64,000 bases of DNA from Verticiella sediminum (GTDB taxonomy: Bacteria > Pseudomonadota > Gammaproteobacteria > Burkholderiales > Burkholderiaceae_B), in the NCBI RefSeq assembly GCF_007558815.1, contig NZ_VLTJ01000014.1, positions 1 through 64,000 on the forward strand. The letters are read 5' to 3'. Positions 35,974-43,277 of the stretch are shown here, in pieces. Positions within the stretch are counted from its first letter, which is position 1; each line of letters opens with the position of its first letter. Both the position numbers and the translations under genes were made by a program. A model generated the notes under the pieces. The model saw only the letters and a list, made by a program, of their open reading frames with translations, was not told the origin of the DNA and did no database searches.

Positions 35974-36402
35974 TTATTTTTGATGCCATTTCTCTAGAGC
36001 CTGCGCCGGCGACAGGATTTCGAATCCCCAGTCAGCCGGTGGAAGCTCCAGCAAATCCTTGTCGCCGCTGATCAGCCATTCCGCCTTGCATTGTAGGGCC
36101 GTATGGAGAAACACATCGTCACCAGGATCGCGGCTGTACGCTAGTCTGGGCGGCGCAGGCAAATCGATCCACTGAGCCGAGGCAGCGAAGTCATGCAACA
36201 GCAGGCGCCGACGCTCCATGTCCAGATAGCGGTCAAATTTTGGACGCCAGAGCCTGGTTTCAAGTTCCTCGAAGGTTTCTCGTGAAAACACCAACGTCGC
36301 GTGTTGCAGAAGACAATCCACGATCTGCGCCGGGGCAGATCGTGGCGATAGCGCTGCACTGATCAGAACGTTGGTATCGATGACAGCGCGCTCAATCCTC
36401 AT
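35974..36402 (-). CDS. PIN-domain toxin, putative RNase
   Basis: A 142-residue PIN-fold nuclease of the PIN/COG1569 toxin group. The four acidic active-site positions are visible: Asp9 in AVIDTNVLISA, Glu in SRETFEELE near 42-46, Asp in SRDPGDDVFL near 91-95 and Asp in LISGDKDLLEL near 113. Its ATG lies inside the 3' end of the antitoxin gene (11-base overlap), so production is coupled to the antitoxin. The expected activity is Mg-dependent cleavage of RNA. It lies inside the island remnant, where such modules stabilise the element. Confidence 0.9.
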   Translation of the reverse strand: MRIERAVIDTNVLISAALSPRSAPAQIVDCLLQHATLVFSRETFEELETRLWRPKFDRYLDMERRRLLLHDFAASAQWIDLPAPPRLAYSRDPGDDVFLHTALQCKAEWLISGDKDLLELPPADWGFEILSPAQALEKWHQK

Positions 36403-36643
36403 CGGCCAGGAGCTGTTCCAGCTTCTCGTCCGTCAAGCCCTTGCTGGCGGCTTCTTCGGCACTTTGCTTCAAGTTGCGTCGCAGCCGATCTGCATAGAAC
36501 TCACGCATTGCGTGGTAGTCCTCCGCAGATACCATAACGCCGACAACCCGGTTGCGCCGCGTGACCTGAATCGGCTCGCGTTGCACCCGGTCGATCAGTT
36601 CACCGAATCGAGTTTTTGCCTCATTGGCAGTAAAGGTTTGCAT
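36392..36643 (-). CDS. Phd/YefM-family antitoxin
   Basis: An 83-residue antitoxin with the Phd/YefM N-terminal DNA-binding fold (MQTFTANEAKTRFGELIDRV then PIQVTRRNRVVGVMVSAEDY). The C-terminal tail, AEEAASKGLTDEKLEQLLADED, would block the toxin active site. ATG 36643 has a GGAG 6 bases upstream, better than an earlier in-frame Met. It is the first gene of the unit. These proteins repress their own promoter together with the toxin. Confidence 0.9.
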   Translation of the reverse strand: MQTFTANEAKTRFGELIDRVQREPIQVTRRNRVVGVMVSAEDYHAMREFYADRLRRNLKQSAEEAASKGLTDEKLEQLLADED

Positions 36644-36672
36644 CTCGGACTCCTCGTGCAAGTCTACGAGCC

Positions 36673-36701
36673 ATCTTACCTCAATCGTTCGATTCGTTCA
36701 A
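36673..36701 (-). promoter_or_regulatory. Promoter/operator of the toxin-antitoxin unit
   Basis: On the minus strand TTGAAC (36696-36701) and TAAGAT (36673-36678) are 17 bases apart. The spacer and flank contain repeated GAATCGAAC/GAAC units, which are likely autoregulatory sites. The transcript would start about 25-30 bases before the antitoxin ATG. Confidence 0.55.
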
Positions 36702-36855
36702 TAGGTTCGAATGGCTTGATTCGTCCCCTGCCTTCGAGCGCGGGCGCGCATCGGTGTGTTCCGGAGCCAGTGCTTGAAGCTGTGAACCATCTAGTGTCGA
36801 CTAGCGGCGGCGGCTGCAGACATACGGCCAGACGAAATCGACGCCCGAAAGCGGC

Positions 36856-36924
36856 CACTTAACTTTCGACGTAAGGGGCGACCTGCGGCTTGCCGCAAGA
36901 CGTCCCCTTGACGGAGGGGTTAGG
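36856..36924 (-). repeat. Integron attC-like site 1 (69 bp), at the end of the HEPN gene
   Basis: On the minus strand the segment starts with GCCTAAC (fits RYYYAAC) and ends with GTTAAGT (fits GTTRRRY). Between them nested inverted repeats AAGGGG/CCCCTT and TGCGGC/GCCGCA form the expected folded stem. It overlaps the last codons and the stop of the HEPN-like gene, as attC sites often do at the end of cassette genes. Confidence 0.75.
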
Positions 36925-37449
36925 CGTACCCTCGACCAGCACGAGCATTTTCGCCCTTAGTAGCATCAGTGAGGTGAACACGATTCCCTCCGATTCTTCG
37001 AGACGGTCGCCTCTGAAGTACTGGGATATTTGCTCAAACATATGCAATTTGACCGGGACCGGATCTTCTGGAGGGACCACTTGCAGTGGATGCATGACAG
37101 ACATCGCTTCAATGAAGCGAAAGATGCTGTCAGTTGTTGGCTTGTTGTCTAGACGGTGCGCGAGTTCGTTGCGGAGCCTGTTGACAGCTCCTAGAGTGGT
37201 GGCAAGCGGTGCATCAACGAATCCTGCTGCTTCGCACAAGGAGAGCTTCTTGGCGAAGCCTGCTCTGCCGAGGGACTTCGTCGGCTTGCCGGCATTTGCC
37301 ACGAGCATGTATTCCAGCATCGCCTCTAGCTCGAGGTGGATGCTCAGGATGATCGTGCTTAGCCAACGCTCCTCTATGAGATTACGTCGGTACGCGTTTA
37401 GCCGTTCTGCGGCCGCTGCTGCTTCGGGAGAATTCAGGTCAACGGACAC
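36859..37449 (-). CDS. HEPN-like protein, apparent integron gene cassette
   Basis: A 196-residue helical protein starting at GTG 37449, 11 bases after attC site 2. The motif RLRNELAHRL (R93-N94 to H98) is the R-X4-H signature of HEPN domains, which in many RNases of defence and toxin systems forms the active site. Several long amphipathic helices precede it (NLIEERWLSTIILSIHLELE). Residues after about 175 (NPSVKGTSCGKPQVAPYVES) are read from the attC site itself, so the native protein may be shorter. No antitoxin partner adjoins it inside the cassette. Function is not known; RNA cleavage or a non-catalytic HEPN role are both possible. Confidence 0.7.
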   Translation of the reverse strand: MSVDLNSPEAAAAAERLNAYRRNLIEERWLSTIILSIHLELEAMLEYMLVANAGKPTKSLGRAGFAKKLSLCEAAGFVDAPLATTLGAVNRLRNELAHRLDNKPTTDSIFRFIEAMSVMHPLQVVPPEDPVPVKLHMFEQISQYFRGDRLEESEGIVFTSLMLLRAKMLVLVEGTPNPSVKGTSCGKPQVAPYVES

Positions 37450-37459
37450 GGCAAAGTAC

Positions 37460-37528
37460 GCTTAACGTTTGAGTTCACCAGCCTTGCGCGGCTTCATGCG
37501 CAAGGTCCGGTGGAATGATGGGTTGGGT
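37460..37528 (-). repeat. Integron attC-like site 2 (69 bp)
   Basis: On the minus strand the segment starts with ACCCAAC (RYYYAAC) and ends with GTTAAGC (GTTRRRY). The arms CACC/GGTG and CCTTGCGC/GCGCAAGG pair around an 8-base loop. The right end has the ACTCAAACGTTA form seen in attC sites. It is the same length as site 1, and together they bracket one gene. It also forms the 3' end of the truncated integrase frame. Confidence 0.75.
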
Positions 37529-37987
37529 CACTCCGCGAAGTAATTGGTCCTGTAGACCGTTTAGCCAAGGTCGGGAGATATCCCTGCGGAAAATTCGTTC
37601 GATCTGGCCGAGCGTGCTTTGGCGCCCAGGTTGCAAGGTGCGGCTGCGGTGTGCGAGCCATTGGTCGAAGATGCCTTGGAACCGCCGGTCTTCAGCCAGA
37701 CGCTTCACCAACATTTCTTGCTTGCGGTGCTTCTGAGGGTGGATACCTCGTGCGACCTGAGCCCGAGCCGCTTCTCGCAGCTCGCGAGCCTCTTTCAGGT
37801 TGATCTCGGGGTAGGCCCCCAACGTCATGCGATGCTGCTTGCCTGACCAGGAGTAGCGGAAATGCCAGTGTTTGCCCCCGCTGGGCGTCACGCACAAACC
37901 CAGTCCGCGACCATCACTAAGGGTGTAGGCCTTGTCCGCGGGGCGGGCCTGCCGGACTGCGATGTCTGTGAGTGGCATGGCGTTCAT
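37475..37987 (-). pseudogene. Truncated P4-type integrase (N-terminal third)
   Basis: The frame encodes 170 residues: the DUF4102 arm-binding domain (TLSDGRGLGLCVTPSGGKHW, LGAYPEINLKEAREL) and the start of the core-binding domain up to RRDISRPWLNGLQ. It then runs into attC site 2 and stops there. The catalytic domain is absent, so it cannot recombine DNA. It is related to the intact integrase at 13442-14881 and lies in the same position beside an identical tRNA-Gly, so the two elements used the same target. The start codon lies 227 bases from tRNA-Gly. Confidence 0.9.
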
Positions 37988-38144
37988 GCTCCTCTTGCAG
38001 TGCAGGAACTTGAATCGTAGCCCTCTCAGCCAGCGTCGCCTATGTAAGTGCCTCGGCGCCGGATCAATTATGGCCTTAAATGGAGCCTAAAAAACGCTGG
38101 CTGTAGGTGGACGTCCTTGGGTGTTGATGGACGCTCCAGAAACG

Positions 38145-38168
38145 AAAAAAGGAGCCGAAGCTCCTTTT
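38145..38168 (-). terminator. Rho-independent terminator, copy 2 of tRNA-Gly flank
   Basis: The same GGAGC-TTCG-GCTCC hairpin as at 35459-35485, with A and T runs on both sides, lies 47 bases beyond the CCA end of tRNA-Gly and ends its transcript. The duplication of the terminator with the att site shows that the element brought, or duplicated, tRNA flank sequence. Confidence 0.85.
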
Positions 38169-38214
38169 CTCTGTGTTCTATGGATTTCTATAGACGTCCA
38201 TGGAACAAAATCCT

Positions 38215-38290
38215 TGGAGCGGGAAACGAGTCTCGAACTCGCGACCTCAACCTTGGCAAGGTTGCGCTCTACCAACTGAGCTATTCCCGC
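38215..38290 (-). tRNA. tRNA-Gly (anticodon GCC), second copy
   Basis: Identical over 76 bases to the tRNA at 15103-15178, with encoded CCA and anticodon GCC. It is the attachment site of the 2.7-kb element to its left (direct repeat at 35527-35548). It has its own consensus promoter upstream (38361-38390). Confidence 0.97.
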
Positions 38291-38360
38291 TTGGGTACTG
38301 CTTTTTCTGCTCATCGCGCCGAGAGCTGCTTTGTTTTGCGCTCGTCGTTGCGAGAAAAGG

Positions 38361-38390
38361 ACTATAGCAAGTTTCAAAGCTGAGTGTCAA
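38361..38390 (-). promoter_or_regulatory. Promoter of the second tRNA-Gly
   Basis: On the minus strand a perfect TTGACA (38385-38390) and TATAGT (38361-38366) are 18 bases apart. Transcription would start about 60 bases before the tRNA 5' end. Confidence 0.75.
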
Positions 38391-38498
38391 GCGAGGCACC
38401 GGGTTTTTATCTCGGTGCAATCTCCGCCGGCTTGCCGCTGGGATGTGGCGCACGCGCAGGGCGCCACATCCCAGCCGAGAGTGTCGAACGAATGTCGA

Positions 38499-39491
38499 TC
38501 AGTCGATGCGCGCGCCCGATTCCTTGACGACGACCGACCACTTGGCCTGCTCGTCCTTGACGAACTGGGCGAACTGCTCGACCGACATGTCGGAGGTTTC
38601 GGCGCCTTGCTTGAGCAACTGGGCCTTCACGTCGGCGTTGCCTGCCATCTCGACGACGGTCTTGTTGATGTTCGCCACGACTTCATCCGGGGTGCCGGCG
38701 GGCGCGAAGATGGCGAACCAACTGACGGCGTCGAACCCGTCCACGCCGGATTCGGCGATGGTCGGGATGTCCGGCAGGGACGGGGACCGGGTGGCGCTGC
38801 TCACCGCGATGGGCTTGAGGCGGCCGCCCTGGATGCCGCCCATGGACGAAGGCAGGTTGTCGAACATGAAATCGACGTCGCCGGCCATCAGCGCGGTCAC
38901 GGCGGGGCCGCTGCCGCGGAAAGGTACGTGGGCGAAATCGGTGCCCGTCATGCTCTTGAAGAGTTCGGCGGTGAGGTGGATCGACGTGCCGTTGCCGGCC
39001 GAGCCGACGTTGGCCTTGCCCGGATTGGCCTTCAGGTACTCGATGAGATCCTGCACGCTGTCGATCTGGTTCTGCTCGGCGAACGCGGGGTTGAGAACCA
39101 GGATGTTGGGGACGGTGGCGGCCAGCGCGACCGGCTCGAAGCTCTTGTCCGGGTCGTAGGGCAGGTTGGCGTACAGGTATTGGTTGATGGCGTGCGTGCC
39201 GACCGTGCCCATCAGCAGGTAATAGCCGTCGCCCTTGGCGCGCGACACATCGGCGGCGCCGATGTTGCCGCCGGCGCCGCCTTTGTTCTCGACGATGACG
39301 TTCTTGCCCCAGGCCTTGCTCAGTTGGTTGCCGACGATGCGGCCGATGATGTCGGTCGTGCCCCCGGGCGGGAAGGGGATCATCAGGGTGACGTCGCGTG
39401 CGGGGTAGTCGGCGGCGAGCGCCGGAGCGGCGGCAAAGGTGAAGGCGCAGGCCAGAGAGGCGCCAAAGCCCAGGAAGCGGGAGCGTTGCAT
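38499..39491 (-). CDS. Bug/TctC periplasmic solute-binding protein
   Basis: A 330-residue Bug-family protein with a Sec signal (to APALAADYP). Diagnostic blocks are MIPFPPGGTTDIIGRIV, VENKGGAGGNIGAADV, NQYLYANLPYDPDKSF and HVPFRGSGPAVTALMAGDVD. It closely resembles the gene at 40266-41255, so the two are recent paralogues. It is transcribed alone; three IclR-like palindromes lie upstream (39573-39635). The ligand is probably a carboxylate. Confidence 0.93.
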   Translation of the reverse strand: MQRSRFLGFGASLACAFTFAAAPALAADYPARDVTLMIPFPPGGTTDIIGRIVGNQLSKAWGKNVIVENKGGAGGNIGAADVSRAKGDGYYLLMGTVGTHAINQYLYANLPYDPDKSFEPVALAATVPNILVLNPAFAEQNQIDSVQDLIEYLKANPGKANVGSAGNGTSIHLTAELFKSMTGTDFAHVPFRGSGPAVTALMAGDVDFMFDNLPSSMGGIQGGRLKPIAVSSATRSPSLPDIPTIAESGVDGFDAVSWFAIFAPAGTPDEVVANINKTVVEMAGNADVKAQLLKQGAETSDMSVEQFAQFVKDEQAKWSVVVKESGARID

Positions 39492-39572
39492 GTTGCGTCT
39501 GTCTCTATCTATGAATGCATGGATGAGGATGGCTCGGAAAGCCAGGCCGCCGAGAGTATTGAAAGCTTTTCT

Positions 39573-39635
39573 GTTTCGTCAACGAAACGGCGCCATGCCG
39601 TTCGCATAGCGAAACGGCTTTCGTTGAATGCGAAA
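39573..39635. promoter_or_regulatory. Three tandem IclR-like palindromes
   Basis: GTTTCGT-CA-ACGAAAC (39573-39588), GTTCGC-ATA-GCGAAAC (39600-39615) and TTTCG-N7-CGAAA (39619-39635) share the TTTCG/CGAAA half-site arrangement of IclR-family operators. They lie 80-145 bases upstream of the Bug start codon at 39491. The rest of the 372-base gap to ppiC has a short palindrome near 39683 and no gene. Confidence 0.5.
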
Positions 39636-39863
39636 CACAAGACGCAGATGATGAATGGTGTTTACGTACGTTGAACGCAGATGGCCGCACAGTGCGGCTG
39701 GATCGGCAGGTGGACATACGGTTTGAACGGGCGGTGCGCTGCCCGACAGGGCGCTGGCGGCCAGGGGACGGTGATGTAGAGCCGCTCACGGTGATCGCCG
39801 TTGTGCGCCTGCCTGGCTGCGGCGGATCGGTTACGCTATGAGGTCCTTTTTGACGGAGCAATC

Positions 39864-40145
39864 ATGGCTCAAGCATCCGCCCGCCACATCCTCGTCTCCA
39901 GTGAGGCCAAGTGCAACGAACTGAAGACCGCCATTGAAAACGGCGCCGACTTCGCCCAGGTCGCCCGCGAGAACTCGAGCTGCCCTTCGCGTGCGCAAGG
40001 CGGCGAACTGGGCACCTTCAGCCCCGGCATGATGGTGCCGGAGTTCGACCAGGTGGTGTTCTCCGCGCCGGTCGGTGTGGTCCAAGGCCCGGTGAAGACG
40101 CAGTTCGGCTATCACCTCGTGGAAGTCACCAACCGCCAGGGCTGA
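39864..40145 (+). CDS. ppiC: Peptidyl-prolyl isomerase, parvulin type (PpiC)
   Basis: A 93-residue stand-alone parvulin domain: ASARHILVSSEAKCNELK, FAQVARENSSCPSRAQGGEL, FSPGMMVPEFDQVVFSAPVG and TQFGYHLVEVTNRQG. The active-site His, Cys and Phe positions of PpiC are present. It has no signal and acts in the cytoplasm on prolyl peptide bonds. GACGGAG lies before ATG 39864. It lies between two Bug genes read in the opposite direction. Confidence 0.93.
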   Translation: MAQASARHILVSSEAKCNELKTAIENGADFAQVARENSSCPSRAQGGELGTFSPGMMVPEFDQVVFSAPVGVVQGPVKTQFGYHLVEVTNRQG

Positions 40146-40265
40146 GCGGTCGCGCGGCGGCGGCATCCGCCCGCCGGCGCGTGAACGTGAGCGATCCCCC
40201 TGTGCCGGTGCGGCGCAGGGGGATCGTCGTTTCTGCTCGTGCGGGAGCAGCCGGAACAGGCGAGG

Positions 40266-41255
40266 TCAGTCGACCTTGGCGCCGGATTCCTTGACCACCT
40301 TGGCCCACTTCTCCCGTTCGCGCGCGATGAATTCGCCGAAGGCCTGAGGGTCCATGTCCGATGCCACCGCCCCTTGCTTGAGGAACTGCTCCTGGGCCTC
40401 GGGACGCTGGGTGTTCTGAACGATGGTCTGGTTGAGCTTGGCCACCGCAGCCGGTGGCGTACCGGCCGGTGCGACTACGCCGAACCAACTGGTTGCGTCG
40501 AACCCCGGTACGCCGGACTCCGCGATGGTGGGCACGTCGGGCAGCGACTCGGAGCGCTCGGCGCTCGTCACCGCAATCGCCTTGAGGCGGCCGCCCTGGA
40601 TCGCGCCCATGGACGAAGGCAGGTTGTCGAACATGAAGTCCACGTCGCCCGCCATGAGCGCCGTCACCGCGGGGCCGCTGCCGCGGAACGGAACATGGGC
40701 GAAGTCGGTGCCGGTCATGCTCTTGAATAGCTCGGCCGCCAGGTGGATCGACGTGCCGTTGCCGCTCGAGCCCACGTTGCCCTTGCCCGGGTTGGCCTGC
40801 AGGTACTTGATCAGGTCCTGGACGCTCGCGATCTGGTGCTTCTCGGCGAACCCGGGATTGAGGACCAGCACGTTGGGCACCGAGGCGGCGAGGGCCACCG
40901 GCACGAAATCCTTGTCGGGGTCGTAGGGCAGGTTGGCGTACAGATACTGGTTGATCGACTGGGTGCCGACCGTGCCCATCATGATGGTGTAGCCGTCGGG
41001 TTTGGCGCGCGCGACCTCGGCCGCGCCGATGTTGCCGCCCGCGCCGCCCTTGTTCTCGACGATGACGTTGCGGCCCAGGGCCTTGCCGAGGTCGTTGGCG
41101 ACGATGCGCCCGATGATGTCGGTCGTGCCGCCAGGCGGGAACGGCACGACCATGGTGATGTCGCGCTCGGGATAGTCCGCCGCGAGGGCGGGTGCCGCCA
41201 CGAAGGCCGTGCCGATCAGGCCCAGCCGCAGGCGCTTGCTCCAGGAACTGCGCAT
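40266..41255 (-). CDS. Bug/TctC periplasmic solute-binding protein
   Basis: A 329-residue Bug-family protein; the start at 41255 has GGGGGAG upstream and a Sec signal to APALAADYP. It shares nearly all motifs with the 38499 gene (VVPFPPGGTTDIIGRIV, VENKGGAGGNIGAAEV, NQYLYANLPYDPDKDF). A longer frame upstream lacks signal-peptide character. It is read toward ppiC and may follow the ThDP enzyme gene on the same strand, about 200 bases away. Confidence 0.93.
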   Translation of the reverse strand: MRSSWSKRLRLGLIGTAFVAAPALAADYPERDITMVVPFPPGGTTDIIGRIVANDLGKALGRNVIVENKGGAGGNIGAAEVARAKPDGYTIMMGTVGTQSINQYLYANLPYDPDKDFVPVALAASVPNVLVLNPGFAEKHQIASVQDLIKYLQANPGKGNVGSSGNGTSIHLAAELFKSMTGTDFAHVPFRGSGPAVTALMAGDVDFMFDNLPSSMGAIQGGRLKAIAVTSAERSESLPDVPTIAESGVPGFDATSWFGVVAPAGTPPAAVAKLNQTIVQNTQRPEAQEQFLKQGAVASDMDPQAFGEFIAREREKWAKVVKESGAKVD

Positions 41256-41461
41256 CGTCTCCCCCTTTGTGGTGTCGGCCCGGGTGTGGGCCGGAAACCC
41301 GAGGTTAGAGAGCTTGAGCGGGGCGGGGCAGTCCGGAAAACCCTTAGGGCCTGTCAACAAGCGCCAGGACGACCGGCGGGCCATGCCGCGGCAGGCCCCG
41401 CGCTGGAGAGGCCCTGGATCACACGGCGGCATGAACCGCCGAGCGCGAGCCGCGGCCCGCT

Positions 41462-43192
41462 TCAGCCCTGTGCGCGCAAGCCCTGCTCGCGGATCTGGCT
41501 GAGCGTGGCGCTGGGCGTGATCGCTTCGGGATCGAGCAGGCAGTGCAGGATGGCCGGCTTGCCGCTGGCCACCGCGTGCTCGAAGGCCGGGGCGAACTGC
41601 TCGGTGCGCTCGACCCGCTCGCCGTGGCCGCCGAAGGCCACCGCGTAGGCGGCGAAATCGGGGTTGTGCAGCGCAGTGGCGGATTCACGCCCCGGATAGT
41701 TGCGCTCCTGGTGCATGCGGATCGTGCCGTACATGCCGTTGTCGATCACGACGACGATGACGGCCAGGCCGTATTGCACCGCGGTGGCGAACTCCTGCCC
41801 ATGCATGAGAAAGCAGCCGTCGCCCGCGAAGGCCACGACGGTGCGCTCGGGCTGGATGCGCTTGGCGCCGATGGCGGCGGGCACCCCGTAGCCCATGGAC
41901 CCGGAGGTGGGAGCGAGCTGAGTGCCGTAGGCGTTGTAGCGGTGAAAGCGATGCAGCCAGGTGGCGTAGTTGCCGGCGCCGTTGCACAGGATGGCGTCGG
42001 CCGGCAGGTGCTCGCCCAGCCAGGCCATGATCTCGCCCATCTGGAGGGGCCCGGGGCTGCGGATGGCGCCCGGATCGCTCCAGGCCAGATAGGACGCGTG
42101 CAGGGCCCGGGTGCGCTCGGCCCATGGGATGCCGGCCAGGTTGGGGACCACGCCCAGGGCCGAGCAGAAGGCCCGCGCGTCGGCATTGATGGGCACGGCG
42201 GCGCGGTAGACGCGGTTCAGCTCGTTGCTGTCCGGGTGCACGTGGACCAGCGTCTGCGCCGGCGCGGGGATGTCGAGCAGGGTGTAGGCCTGGCTGGGCA
42301 CTTCGGAGAAACGGCCGCCCACCATGAGGATCAGGTCGGCCTCGCGCACCGCCTGGAGCAGGGCGGGGTTGGCGCCCAGACCCAGGTCTCCGACATAGCA
42401 GGGATGCGTGGCCGGGAACAGCATCTGGCGACGGAACGAGACGGCGACCGGCAATTGGCTCTGCTCGGCGAAGCGGGCAAAGCGCGTGACCGCTTCGGCA
42501 TCCCAGGTGCTGCCGCCCAGGATCGCGAGCGGACGCTCGGCGCGTTCGAGCAGGTGGCCCAACTGAGCCAGGTGCGTCGCGGCGGGGGAGGGCTGCACCG
42601 GCGCATAGCGCGGTGCGTCGGCCACGTCCGCGACCTCGGTCAGCATGTCTTCCGGCAGGGCGATCACGACCGGGCCCGGCCGGCCCGAGGTGGCGACGTG
42701 AAAGGCCCGGGATACGATCTCCGGCAGGCGGCGCACGTCGTCGATTTCGGTGGCCCATTTGGCCTGCGCGCCGAAGGCGGCGCGGTAGTCGAGTTCCTGG
42801 AAGGCCTCGCGATCGCGCATGCCGCGTTCGATCTGGCCGACGAACACGATCATCGGCGTGGAGTCCTGCATTGCGATGTGGATGCCGGCCGAGGCGTTGG
42901 TCGCGCCGGGCGCGCGGGTGACGAGGCAGATGCCGGGTTCGCCCGTGAGCTTGCCGTGGGCCTCCGCCATCATGGCCGCGCCGCCTTCCTGACGGCAAAC
43001 CGTGATCGCGACCTCGGTGTCGTGCAAGGCGTCGAGGACGGCGAGATAGCTTTCGCCGGGCACGCAGAACACGTGCTGCACGCCATGCGCGCGTAGCTGG
43101 TCGACGAGGATGCGGCCTCCGGGCCGGGCGCCGGGCGCGCGGTGTGCGCCATCGTGGGCCGGGGAGCTTGCCGTGGTGGGTTGGGTGCTCAT
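41462..43192 (-). CDS. ThDP-dependent enzyme, acetolactate-synthase-like
   Basis: A 576-residue thiamine diphosphate enzyme with the three classical domains. The N-terminal Pyr domain has the catalytic Glu in CVPGESYLAVLDAL and the GGAAMMAEAHGKLTG loop, the middle domain follows at about 210-340, and the C-terminal PP domain has the GDG...N motif in FAGDGCFLMHGQEFATA and DNGMYG. It lacks the FAD-binding and quinone features that would point to AlsS or PoxB specifically, so the substrate (a 2-keto acid, oxalyl-CoA type or benzoylformate) cannot be fixed. An about 25-residue Ala/Pro/His-rich start precedes the domain. It is close to the flavin reductase and Bug genes. Confidence 0.88.
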   Translation of the reverse strand: MSTQPTTASSPAHDGAHRAPGARPGGRILVDQLRAHGVQHVFCVPGESYLAVLDALHDTEVAITVCRQEGGAAMMAEAHGKLTGEPGICLVTRAPGATNASAGIHIAMQDSTPMIVFVGQIERGMRDREAFQELDYRAAFGAQAKWATEIDDVRRLPEIVSRAFHVATSGRPGPVVIALPEDMLTEVADVADAPRYAPVQPSPAATHLAQLGHLLERAERPLAILGGSTWDAEAVTRFARFAEQSQLPVAVSFRRQMLFPATHPCYVGDLGLGANPALLQAVREADLILMVGGRFSEVPSQAYTLLDIPAPAQTLVHVHPDSNELNRVYRAAVPINADARAFCSALGVVPNLAGIPWAERTRALHASYLAWSDPGAIRSPGPLQMGEIMAWLGEHLPADAILCNGAGNYATWLHRFHRYNAYGTQLAPTSGSMGYGVPAAIGAKRIQPERTVVAFAGDGCFLMHGQEFATAVQYGLAVIVVVIDNGMYGTIRMHQERNYPGRESATALHNPDFAAYAVAFGGHGERVERTEQFAPAFEHAVASGKPAILHCLLDPEAITPSATLSQIREQGLRAQG

Positions 43193-43277
43193 GCGCGTGT
43201 CTCCGATGCAAGGCCCGCGCGTTCAGGCTGCGGGCCTGTGCCGGCTGACGCAGGGGCAGCCGCGGCGTCGACCGGCG

